A stretch of DNA of 43,160 nucleotides, taken from the NCBI GenBank assembly GCA_022769325.1, contig JALEKC010000012.1:1-43160 (forward strand). Reading direction: 5' to 3'. Both the position numbers and the translations under genes were made by a program. The notes beneath the pieces are model-generated. The model had not been told where the DNA came from, searched no databases, and was given only the letters and a program-made list of their open reading frames with translations. The DNA is from Eubacterium sp. Lineage in GTDB: Bacteria > Bacillota > Clostridia > Lachnospirales > Lachnospiraceae. Positions 26,956-36,239 of this stretch are shown piece after piece (the first letter of the stretch is position 1; every line of letters begins with the position of its first letter).

Positions 26956-28641
26956 ATGGCAACAGAGAAGAAAGAGGAAGAAAAAGAAGTTGTTTCTAAA
27001 AACTTTATTGAACAGGAAATTGAGAAAGATCTTGCAGAAGGTGTGTACGATCATGTCATGACACGATTTCCACCGGAGCCAAATGGGTATCTGCATATCG
27101 GACATGCTAAGTCAATTTTGTTGAACCAGGGACTTGCTAAAAAATATAATGGAACCTTTAATCTTCGTTTTGACGATACCAATCCGACTAAAGAAAAGGA
27201 AGAATTTGTAAATTCGATTTTAGAAGATGTGATTTGGATTTGTGGAGGCGAGAAACCTCCGGTATATTTTGCCTCGGATTATTTTGATAAAATGTACGAA
27301 TGTGCCATCAAATTGATTAAAAAAGGAAAAGCGTATGTCTGTGATTTGACGGCAGATGAGATTCGAGAATATCGCGGAACTTTGACAGAACCGGGAAAGA
27401 ATAGTCCTTACCGTGACCGTTCCGTAGAAGAGAATTTGGAGTTGTTCCAGAAGATGAAAGAGGGAGCATTTAAAGATGGAGAGAAAGTTCTCCGGGCTAA
27501 GATTGATATGGCTTCCCCGAATATCAATATGCGGGATCCGATTTTGTACCGTGTGGCTCATATTACCCATCATAATACGGGAGACAAATGGTGCATCTAT
27601 CCCATGTATGATTTTGCCCATCCCATCGAGGATGCGGTAGAGGGAATCAGCCATTCCATCTGTACTCTTGAATTTGAAGACCACCGCCCGTTGTATGACT
27701 GGGTGGTTCGTGAATGTGAATTTGAGATGCCCCCGAGACAGATTGAATTTGCAAAGATGTATCTCACCAATGTAATTACCGGAAAAAGATATATTAAAAA
27801 ATTGGTAGAAGATGGTACGGTAGACGGATGGGACGATCCTCGTCTGGTATCCATCACGGCACTGCGCCGTCGAGGCTTCACTTCTTCATCCATCCGCAAA
27901 TTTATGGAACTTGCCGGAGTATCTAAGAGTAATAGTTCCGTGGATTATGCCATGTTGGAGTATTGCATTCGCGAAGATTTGAAGATGACTCAGCCTCGTA
28001 TGATGGCAATTTTGGATCCGATTAAACTGGTCATTACCAATTATCCGGAAGATCAGATCGAATATCTGGATGTACCAAACAATCAGGAAAATCCGGAGAT
28101 GGGAACCAGAAAAGTACCATTTGGCAGAGAACTGTATATTGAGCGGGATGATTTTATGATTGAGCCGCCACGTAAATATTTCCGCCTTTTCCCAGGAAAC
28201 GAAGTACGTTTGATGAGTGCGTATTTTGTAACCTGCCAGGAGTATATTACGGATGAAAATGGAAAGGTAACGGAGATTCACTGTACGTATGATCCGGAGA
28301 CAAAAAGTGGTTCCGGATTTACGGGAAGAAAGGTAAAAGGAACCATTCACTGGGTTGCTGCATCCACAGCTGCTAAAGCAGAAGTGCGATTGTATGAAAA
28401 TCTGGTTGATGAGGAAAAAGGTGTTTACAATGAGGATAATTCTGTGAATATTAACCCGGATTCCCTGAAAGTTTTAAAAGATTGTTATGTGGAGCCTGCT
28501 CTTGCCGAGGCAGAGCCGGGAGATCGTTTTCAGTTTATGAGAACGGGGTATTTTTGTGTGGATACAAAGGATACAACGAAAGAACACAAAGTATTTAACC
28601 GGATTGTGTCACTGAAGAGTTCCTATCGTCCTGGGAAATAA
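26956..28641 (+). CDS. glnS: Glutaminyl-tRNA synthetase
   Basis: Charges tRNA-Gln directly with glutamine. The 561-residue class I enzyme has [15 protein letters not shown] (HIGH at 47-50), the FDDTNP site and the GlnRS-typical GWDDPRL and RRRGF stretch, then the two-barrel anticodon domain. The KMSKR-equivalent loop reads VITGKR (273-278) where most GlnRS have VMSKR. Many Firmicutes lack GlnRS and use GatCAB amidation, so a direct enzyme is notable although known in some Clostridia. AAGGAGG precedes the ATG. It probably has its own promoter and is followed 24 bases later by the DUF2225 gene. Confidence 0.95.
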   Translation: MATEKKEEEKEVVSKNFIEQEIEKDLAEGVYDHVMTRFPPEPNGYLHIGHAKSILLNQGLAKKYNGTFNLRFDDTNPTKEKEEFVNSILEDVIWICGGEKPPVYFASDYFDKMYECAIKLIKKGKAYVCDLTADEIREYRGTLTEPGKNSPYRDRSVEENLELFQKMKEGAFKDGEKVLRAKIDMASPNINMRDPILYRVAHITHHNTGDKWCIYPMYDFAHPIEDAVEGISHSICTLEFEDHRPLYDWVVRECEFEMPPRQIEFAKMYLTNVITGKRYIKKLVEDGTVDGWDDPRLVSITALRRRGFTSSSIRKFMELAGVSKSNSSVDYAMLEYCIREDLKMTQPRMMAILDPIKLVITNYPEDQIEYLDVPNNQENPEMGTRKVPFGRELYIERDDFMIEPPRKYFRLFPGNEVRLMSAYFVTCQEYITDENGKVTEIHCTYDPETKSGSGFTGRKVKGTIHWVAASTAAKAEVRLYENLVDEEKGVYNEDNSVNINPDSLKVLKDCYVEPALAEAEPGDRFQFMRTGYFCVDTKDTTKEHKVFNRIVSLKSSYRPGK

Positions 28642-28665
28642 TCCGGAGCCAGAATGGAGGTAGCT

Positions 28666-29511
28666 ATGGGTAATTTGTTTGCAGGGCTGGAAAGCCTTGG
28701 TCTCAACATCAAAGATGATGTAGATGTTTATGAAAAGGAAAAGAAAGAAAGCCGGACTGCAGAAGTGCAAAAGGTGCAGGTAAAAGAAATTCAGGAAGAG
28801 GATCTTTTGTTTGATAAAACTTATACCTGCCCTGTCTGTGATTTTGAATTTAAAAGCAAGATGGTTCGTACCGGAAAAGCAAAACTGGTTTCAGCTGATA
28901 CAGATTTGCGTCCCAAATATCAGCGAATAGACCCTTTGAAATACGATGCAATCCTTTGTCCCAAATGTGGATATGCGTCCTTAAACCGGTATTTCAATTT
29001 TGTCATGTCTTCCCAGGCAAAAATGATAAAGGAAAATATTTCTACTACTTATCGCTATGTGCCGGAAGGAGAAAAAGTCTATACTTATGATGAAGCGATT
29101 ACCAGACATAAGATGGCACTTCTCAATACCATTGTAAAGCGGGGAAAGACCAGTGAAAGAGCATATACCTGCCTGAAAATCGCATGGTTGTTCCGTGGAA
29201 AACGGGAAGAGATGATGAAAGGCGAGTATAAAAAAGAGGAAGTAGAAGCCCTTTTGGAAGAAGAAAAAGAGTTTTTGCAAAATGCGCATGAGGGATTTGT
29301 GGCAGCGTTTTCCAAAGAGGACTTTCCAATGTGTGGAATGGATGAATATACAGTTATGTATATGGTGGCGGAACTGGCAAGGAGAATTGGAAATCAGGAA
29401 GAAGCAAAGCGCTGGGTTTCCAAAGTACTTGTGGCCAAAGATGCCAATCGCCGGATTAAGGATAAAGCACTGGCATTGAAAGATATGTTGCAACAGGAAG
29501 AGCAGGCATAA
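28666..29511 (+). CDS. DUF2225 family protein with two CxxC zinc knuckles
   Basis: A 281-residue soluble protein of family DUF2225. CPVC (C55, C58) and CPKC (C98, C101) form a likely zinc ribbon, and the remainder is helical and TPR-like. The ATG at 28666 follows GGAGG by five bases; the in-frame ATG at 28654 overlaps that site. Function is not known. It sits between glnS and a putative metal exporter. Confidence 0.82.
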   Translation: MGNLFAGLESLGLNIKDDVDVYEKEKKESRTAEVQKVQVKEIQEEDLLFDKTYTCPVCDFEFKSKMVRTGKAKLVSADTDLRPKYQRIDPLKYDAILCPKCGYASLNRYFNFVMSSQAKMIKENISTTYRYVPEGEKVYTYDEAITRHKMALLNTIVKRGKTSERAYTCLKIAWLFRGKREEMMKGEYKKEEVEALLEEEKEFLQNAHEGFVAAFSKEDFPMCGMDEYTVMYMVAELARRIGNQEEAKRWVSKVLVAKDANRRIKDKALALKDMLQQEEQA

Positions 29512-29544
29512 AATCAAGGCAGGATAGAATGGAGAATAGGCTAA

Positions 29545-30396
29545 ATGGAATTATGGATTGACATATTTATGGATGCTCTGATGGATAGCTTGAAGTTACT
29601 ACCCTTTTTGTTTCTGACATATCTTCTTATGGAATATTTGGAGCATAAAACCAGTACCCGGACAAAGGCTTGGATTCGAAAAGCGGGGAAATTAGGACCC
29701 ATTGCCGGAGCTACTGTGGGTATTTTTCCCCAATGTGGATTTTCGGTGGCGGCCTCGAATTTGTATTCCGGCGGTATTATTACGGTGGGAACATTGGTTG
29801 CTGTCTTTTTATCGACTTCCGATGAGATGCTTCCGATCTTTTTATCCGAAGCAGTAGAAGGGCGTATCATACTTCAGGTACTGGCAGTTAAATTTGTGGC
29901 AGCAGTTTTTACCGGATTTATTGTGGACTTTGTTTTGCATCTGCGTCCAAATCGGATTCAATACAAAGATATTCATACCATGTGTGAGAGTGAACATTGT
30001 CATTGCGAAAAAGGAATTTTTCCCTCTGCATGTATGCATACCATAAAAATATTTGTATTTATCTTTATTTTTTCACTTGTGCTCAATTTCCTGATTGAGA
30101 TCGGTGGAGAAGAACAGATTTCCGAATTTTTATCAGGACATGCTCTGCTTGGCCCGTTTTTTGCGGCAATTGTTGGATTGATTCCAAACTGTGCTGCATC
30201 GGTTCTGATTACGGAGATGTATCTGGAAGGTATTTTAAACTTTGGGTCTATGATTTCCGGACTTATGGTGGGAGCCGGAGTTGGACTTCTGGTATTGTTC
30301 CGAACAAACAAAAGATGGAAAGAAAATCTTTCCATCTTAGGAATTGTTTTTGGCGCCGGAATCGTTTGGGGGCTTATTGTAAATTTGTTATTATAA
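29545..30396 (+). CDS. Putative heavy-metal (Mn/As type) exporter, ArsP_2 family
   Basis: A 283-residue multi-pass membrane protein resembling the PF11449 group, annotated as putative manganese transporter or arsenic efflux protein. Two homologous halves each carry a PxCG/PNCA-like motif: GIFPQCGFSVAAS near 70 and GLIPNCAASVLIT near 215. A central cytoplasmic loop (about 140-160) is rich in possible ligands, with the run CESEHCHCEKG plus a further Cys-Met-His. The substrate is uncertain. GGAGAA precedes the ATG. It converges with DUF6062, leaving 20 bases between stops. Confidence 0.75.
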   Translation: MELWIDIFMDALMDSLKLLPFLFLTYLLMEYLEHKTSTRTKAWIRKAGKLGPIAGATVGIFPQCGFSVAASNLYSGGIITVGTLVAVFLSTSDEMLPIFLSEAVEGRIILQVLAVKFVAAVFTGFIVDFVLHLRPNRIQYKDIHTMCESEHCHCEKGIFPSACMHTIKIFVFIFIFSLVLNFLIEIGGEEQISEFLSGHALLGPFFAAIVGLIPNCAASVLITEMYLEGILNFGSMISGLMVGAGVGLLVLFRTNKRWKENLSILGIVFGAGIVWGLIVNLLL

Positions 30397-30416
30397 TGAA
30401 TGATAAACAAAATGAA

Positions 30417-31136
30417 TTATTCTTCGGTTATGATGCCGTTTACCTTTGTCATGGCACGAGGGACGGCATCTTTTGATGTCTTCCAGGGAGCATCGGTATT
30501 GCGGTAATCAAACTTTTCGATGAACCATGCCACCTCTTCTTCCATGCGTTTGTAATTATCCATAAAAACCGTGTTTAAATCCTTTGTGAAATCTTCCAAA
30601 GTTGCCCCATGGAGATATTTGGGAGCTTCTTCAAAAAGCATTCCATAGTGTTCCAGGCAAAATCCCCTAGATTTCTTAAACTTTGTCACAAAAGCAGAAT
30701 CTTCTTCATAAAGATAGAAAATGGTGGCAATATAACGCTGATAGACCCCCTCAATGCGGTCACAGATATAACAGGAATGGCTGATTTTCTCCGTAAAAGA
30801 GAAAAGAGAGGTTTCCTCTTTTTTTGAAAATAGGCCACCGGAAGATTTCCTGCCCTTTTTTTGTAATAATTCGATTTCTTTTATCATATTCTTCATGTGT
30901 GTATCAATGATAAGTGCAAGACCCAGACGATTTTCAAAATCATACATCATTTGCATATGGCGGGCACAAAATCCGATTTTGTCCGTGGTAAGGCGGATAT
31001 CGTCTTCCATATAACTGGGGCCCATGGCAAATGCCACAGCATCTTTCTCCAGAGAAAGCTTCATGGCACATACCGGGCATTCGCAGGGCTTGTCAAAAAT
31101 ATCATTGACGGGAATCGTGTATAATTGTTCTTTCAT
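30417..31136 (-). CDS. DUF6062 family Cys-rich protein
   Basis: A 239-residue soluble protein of the DUF6062 family, transcribed opposite to its neighbours. Cysteines occur in repeated CxxC and CxxH units: CECPVC (18-23), GFCARH, SCYICDR and GFCLEHY, which suggests bound metal. No function is established. GGGAGG precedes the ATG, and a strong promoter lies directly upstream on the minus strand. It ends 20 bases from the putative exporter in a convergent arrangement with no clear terminator hairpin between. Confidence 0.8.
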   Translation of the reverse strand: MKEQLYTIPVNDIFDKPCECPVCAMKLSLEKDAVAFAMGPSYMEDDIRLTTDKIGFCARHMQMMYDFENRLGLALIIDTHMKNMIKEIELLQKKGRKSSGGLFSKKEETSLFSFTEKISHSCYICDRIEGVYQRYIATIFYLYEEDSAFVTKFKKSRGFCLEHYGMLFEEAPKYLHGATLEDFTKDLNTVFMDNYKRMEEEVAWFIEKFDYRNTDAPWKTSKDAVPRAMTKVNGIITEE

Positions 31137-31169
31137 AAGTACCTCCCATGGTTTGGATTCATTTCATAT

Positions 31170-31198
31170 ATTATAGCATACGGATAAAAATAAAGCAA
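31170..31198 (-). promoter_or_regulatory. Sigma-A promoter for the DUF6062 gene (minus strand)
   Basis: Read on the minus strand, TTGCTT (31198-31193), a 17-bp spacer ending in TGC, and a perfect TATAAT (31175-31170) give a promoter with an extended -10, 33 bases before the DUF6062 ATG. Confidence 0.8.
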
Positions 31199-31277
31199 AA
31201 AAATGAGAAAAAAAGAGAATAAATGAGAAAAACACATAACAGGTCTAAAAATAAACGAAAATGCATAGTCATACGAT

Positions 31278-31306
31278 TTGCAAAAAGGAAGAGAAATGAC
31301 TATCAT
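31278..31306 (+). promoter_or_regulatory. Sigma-A promoter of groES-groEL
   Basis: TTGCAA (31278-31283), a 17-bp spacer and TATCAT (31301-31306) lie directly before the CIRCE operator. The start of transcription would fall at or just inside CIRCE. Confidence 0.75.
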
Positions 31307-31318
31307 ATATATCAATCG

Positions 31319-31345
31319 TTAGCACTCAGCAAAGGAGAGTGCTAA
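31319..31345 (+). promoter_or_regulatory. CIRCE operator (HrcA binding site)
   Basis: A perfect match to TTAGCACTC-N9-GAGTGCTAA. CIRCE is the binding site of the heat-shock repressor HrcA, so groES-groEL is repressed by HrcA and induced on heat or misfolding stress. It lies 12 bases after the -10 box. HrcA itself is not encoded in the window. Confidence 0.97.
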
Positions 31346-31385
31346 CAAGTAAAAATCGAAAAGATTATGATTGGAGGAAATAAAA

Positions 31386-31673
31386 ATGAAATTAGTACCA
31401 TTAGGCGACAGAGTTGTATTACAGCAGTTAGAAGCAGAAGAGACGACAAAATCCGGTATTGTTCTTCCGGGTCAGGCACAGGAAAAACCTCAGCAGGCTG
31501 AAGTAGTAGCAGTTGGTCCAGGTGGTCTTGTAGATGGCAAAGAAGTAAAGATGGAAGTGAAAGTCGGAGACAAGGTTATTTATTCCAAATATGCCGGAAC
31601 CGATGTTAAATTGGAAGATAATGAATATGTTATCGTTCGTCAGAGTGATATTGTAGCAATTGTTGAAGAATAA
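31386..31673 (+). CDS. groES: Co-chaperonin GroES
   Basis: A 95-residue lid protein of the chaperonin. PLGDRVVL, the mobile loop EETTKSGIVLPGQAQ and the GKVIYSKYAGT-like end (DKVIYSKYAGTD) are all present. The ATG at 31386 follows GGAGG; an open frame from a TTG at 31371 contains the ribosome binding site itself. It shares promoter and CIRCE with groEL, 26 bases downstream. Confidence 0.97.
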   Translation: MKLVPLGDRVVLQQLEAEETTKSGIVLPGQAQEKPQQAEVVAVGPGGLVDGKEVKMEVKVGDKVIYSKYAGTDVKLEDNEYVIVRQSDIVAIVEE

Positions 31674-31684
31674 TATTATATTAA

Positions 31685-33324
<1,640 letters not shown>

Positions 33325-33325
<1 letters not shown>

Positions 33326-33385
33326 ACCATCCGCAAGCAAATCAAGCGCCCACCGAAGGTGGGCATTTGATTTGAACGGATGGTT
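33325..33385 (+). other. Long nested hairpin after groEL
   Basis: Three stacked stems: AACCATCCG (33325-33333) with CGGATGGTT (33377-33385), then CAAATCAA with TTGATTTG, then GCCCACC-GAA-GGTGGGC at the tip, 24 bp in all with small internal loops. It begins in the groEL stop codon. No T run follows, so it is more likely a 3' end or RNA-stability structure than an intrinsic terminator. Confidence 0.75.
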
Positions 33386-33387
33386 TA

Positions 33388-33445
33388 GTGATACGCGCAG
33401 AAGCACCCCATGGGGTGCGGCCACGCCGGAGGGCGTGGGGCGCGT
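33388..33445 (+). repeat. 58-bp structured repeat, copy 1
   Basis: This GC-rich unit is 56/58 identical to the copy at 33461-33518, with start points 73 bp apart. It contains the hairpins GCACCCC-AT-GGGGTGC and CCACGCC-GGAG-GGCGTGG, enclosed by ACGCGC and GCGCGT. The outer stem is shorter here than in copy 2. Confidence 0.85.
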
Positions 33446-33460
33446 GGAACTAAGAGAAAA

Positions 33461-33518
33461 GTGATACGCGCAGAAGCCCCCCATGGGGTGCGGCCACGCC
33501 AGAGGGCGTGGGGCGCGT
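33461..33518 (+). repeat. 58-bp structured repeat, copy 2
   Basis: Differs from copy 1 at two positions, 33478 and 33501. Its outer stem is a perfect 10 bp (TGATACGCGC at 33462-33471 with GCGCGTATCA at 33513-33522), giving a three-way junction with two inner hairpins. The first inner hairpin is slightly weakened by the change at 33478. It ends 30 bases before the DUF6106 start codon. Confidence 0.85.
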
Positions 33519-33548
33519 ATCAACAATAAAGAAAAACAGGAGGACAAC

Positions 33549-34067
33549 ATGGAACAGGCATATGCAGAATATAGTGTAAAACAAAAAACAACAGGAAAAG
33601 ATATTGCACTAAAAATCATGATGATTTTTGGTGTGGTTTTGCTTTTTTTAGTTGGTTTTCTAACCAAATTCCAACTTCTGTTTTTAGTGGCGGCTGTGGC
33701 AGTTTTTGCCATGGTATGGTTTTGGCCCAGATTTCATGTGATTTGGGAATATGTTTATTGTGACGGTCAGCTGGATTTTGATATGATTCAGGGAGAGGAC
33801 AAGCGAAAGACGGTTCTTCGTATTGACCTAGAGAATGCTGATGTGATTGCACCGATGGATTCGGAACGCATTGCAGGATATCGTCATTTGCGAACCAAGA
33901 AATTTTATTCATTACAACCAGATGCCAAGACATATGGTATTGCGGTTCGTGTAGAAGGAAAAGAAGAAAAGATTCTTCTTGAATTTGAACCAAATCAAAA
34001 AATGCTGGATTTAATATATACGAAATTTCCGAAAAAAACAGAAATTTCAAAAAATGAAGAACAATAA
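33549..34067 (+). CDS. DUF6106 family membrane protein
   Basis: A 172-residue protein with two adjacent hydrophobic segments at about 21-60, then a soluble domain containing WEYVYCDGQLDFDMI, RKTVLRIDLENADVIAP and a YSLQPD stretch. This pattern fits DUF6106, a small Clostridia family of unknown function with a PH-like cytoplasmic part. AGGAGG lies before the ATG at 33549; the open frame runs back into the structured repeat but without sense. A clear terminator follows. No promoter was found between it and the repeats, so it may be read from groEL. Confidence 0.75.
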   Translation: MEQAYAEYSVKQKTTGKDIALKIMMIFGVVLLFLVGFLTKFQLLFLVAAVAVFAMVWFWPRFHVIWEYVYCDGQLDFDMIQGEDKRKTVLRIDLENADVIAPMDSERIAGYRHLRTKKFYSLQPDAKTYGIAVRVEGKEEKILLEFEPNQKMLDLIYTKFPKKTEISKNEEQ

Positions 34068-34089
34068 AATTAAGAAATATAGATGTGAA

Positions 34090-34128
34090 AGAGTCAATTT
34101 GTCACAATTGGCTCTTTTTGTTTTTTTT
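34090..34128 (+). terminator. Rho-independent terminator after the DUF6106 gene
   Basis: AGAGTCAATT (34090-34099) pairs with AATTGGCTCT (34106-34115), one G-T pair, followed by a run of 13 T residues broken by one G. Confidence 0.9.
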
Positions 34129-34222
34129 GCCATATTTTTGAAATAATAATACCATAAAATAAGGTATGTTGCCCCAAGCGTCATAGAATAGTGAAAAAAA
34201 TGAAGTTCAGGAGGGAAAAGAG

Positions 34223-36238
34223 ATGAATTTTCCAGGGAAAGGAAGATTAGTAAAATGGATGAAAGGACGAAAAACTTCCATTTATGAACATGGGTATCGC
34301 AAAGAATATGACAAGGAATATGGAAAAGAAGCAGATTCTTATCAAAGATATCAATCGGTGATAAAACGAAAAATAAAGGTGGAAAGTGAAATCTCATTTG
34401 AAAAAGGTCTGGCAGTGGAAAGCCAAGACCGAGACCGGGAATTGACTGAACAATTAAAAAATGAAAAATATACATTTGAAAATCCTTATGTGGTTCTGAA
34501 TCCTTATGGCAGAACACCGCTGTGTGCCTATGTTATGTTTCAGACGGAAGGACCCTGCAAAGTGCGTTTCCTTGTGAAAGGAAAGACTGATGCAACGGAT
34601 ATAAAAGATGAGGTAAAAAACTTTGAAAAGTGGCATAGAGTACCGATTTACGGACTATATCCTTCTTGGGAGAATCAAGTCACATTGGAACTTTTGGATG
34701 AAAGAGGGAATGTGATAAAAAAGAAAGAACTGATTCTTTCCACAGGAAAACTTCCCCAATCTATGGAAGATATGGTGCGGATTGAAAAAAAGAAAGCTAC
34801 TTCCTCTATGAAATTAATCCTGGTTACCGGTAAAAGTATGCCTTATCCCATGGCTTTTGATGAAGAAGGAGAGATTCGATATATGATGAAATTCCGGCCA
34901 CGGGGATATGGATTTTTCCCTTTGGCCAATGGCCGATTTATCGTGATGGAGCGCCAGACACTCTTACCCACTCAGCTGATTCCCCATTCTACACAAATGT
35001 ATGAGATGGATTATCTGGGAAGAGTATATCGCACGTATTATGTGCCAAATGGGATTCATCATGATGTATGTGAGATGACACCGGGAGGAAATTTGCTGAT
35101 TGCCAGCAATTCTCAATGTGGACATGTGGAGGATTGTATTGCAGAAGTCAATCGGGAAAATGGCAGAGTGGAAGCCGTACTGGATATGCGTGAAATATTT
35201 GGCACCGCTTACAGAGATCGCACCAATTGGGTGCATATCAACTCCCTGGATTATGACAGTGAGAAAAAACAGGTATATTTTTCGGCGAGAAATATTCATA
35301 CCATTGGATGTATTGACTGGAAAAGAAAAAAGTTGAAATGGATTCTGGGAGAAAAAAATATGTGGAAAGAACGGCCTTTTTCCCGGAAACTATTGGAGAC
35401 ACCGGAGGGTATGCCGTGGCATTTTCAACAGCATTCTGCCAAGCTGGTGAGAGAAAATCTGGATGGCAGACCGGATACCATTCATATTATGATATTTGAT
35501 AATCATTGGCATGTGAGAAGAAAAAATAAATTTTTTGACCAAGATGAGCAATCTTATGTTACAATATATACGATAGATGAAAAAAAGAAGAAAGCTTGGA
35601 TTGAAAAACGTTTTGGCGGTATAAAATCAAAAATCACATCCAATGGCATATTGAAAGGTGACGCGGGGCGATTGTTTTATATGGGTGGCTTCTTAGCCTA
35701 TCCGGAAGAGAATGACAACCGGGGTGGCTATATTTACGAATTTGATTATGAGTCCAGGGAGACCCTCAATGAGTATTCCATCCGTTATTTCTTTTTCCGT
35801 GCCTATGAACTGTGCATGAATATGGAGGATTTGTCCAATGCCATGGACCTCTATGAAGAGCCGTGTGTGGGCTGGCTTCAGCCTTTTGAAAAGATGGACA
35901 GGCCTATGGAACGTCCACAAAAAAAGACTTCCGAAGCACCGATAACCTGTCCCCAGGAAAGAATCCGACTTCGGCTGGAAGATCAAAATTTGCAAATTAA
36001 GTCCAGAGATCACTTGATTCAGCAGGTGGCAGTAAATGGGAAAAAATATGCCTATCAAAAAGATTTTCGAAAACCGGCCCGGGAGCAGGATTTAGCTGCC
36101 GAGATGGAATATTATGTATCCATTCCCCTATACAATCTGGAAGAGGACACCTACGAAGTATATGTGCGTTTTGCCGACGAATGGTATGACAGTGGGGAGA
36201 CGTTTACAATCACGAGCGGAGAACGAAGGAGCGAATGA
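34223..36238 (+). CDS. Arylsulfate sulfotransferase (ASST family), no signal peptide
   Basis: A 671-residue protein of the PAPS-independent arylsulfate sulfotransferase family, which moves sulfate from one phenolic sulfate to another phenol. The N-terminal beta domain (about 80-180) precedes a six-bladed propeller. By comparison with the E. coli enzyme, candidate active-site residues are H279/H280 (GIHHDV), H338 (NWVHINS), R356 (FSARN) and the likely sulfated histidine H404 (QQHSA). Unlike the periplasmic proteobacterial enzymes it has neither signal peptide nor membrane anchor; the first 80 residues are instead highly charged. AGGAGGG precedes the ATG. A weak promoter may overlap the preceding terminator. 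The stop is one base from the next start. Confidence 0.85.
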   Translation: MNFPGKGRLVKWMKGRKTSIYEHGYRKEYDKEYGKEADSYQRYQSVIKRKIKVESEISFEKGLAVESQDRDRELTEQLKNEKYTFENPYVVLNPYGRTPLCAYVMFQTEGPCKVRFLVKGKTDATDIKDEVKNFEKWHRVPIYGLYPSWENQVTLELLDERGNVIKKKELILSTGKLPQSMEDMVRIEKKKATSSMKLILVTGKSMPYPMAFDEEGEIRYMMKFRPRGYGFFPLANGRFIVMERQTLLPTQLIPHSTQMYEMDYLGRVYRTYYVPNGIHHDVCEMTPGGNLLIASNSQCGHVEDCIAEVNRENGRVEAVLDMREIFGTAYRDRTNWVHINSLDYDSEKKQVYFSARNIHTIGCIDWKRKKLKWILGEKNMWKERPFSRKLLETPEGMPWHFQQHSAKLVRENLDGRPDTIHIMIFDNHWHVRRKNKFFDQDEQSYVTIYTIDEKKKKAWIEKRFGGIKSKITSNGILKGDAGRLFYMGGFLAYPEENDNRGGYIYEFDYESRETLNEYSIRYFFFRAYELCMNMEDLSNAMDLYEEPCVGWLQPFEKMDRPMERPQKKTSEAPITCPQERIRLRLEDQNLQIKSRDHLIQQVAVNGKKYAYQKDFRKPAREQDLAAEMEYYVSIPLYNLEEDTYEVYVRFADEWYDSGETFTITSGERRSE

Positions 36239-36239
36239 A

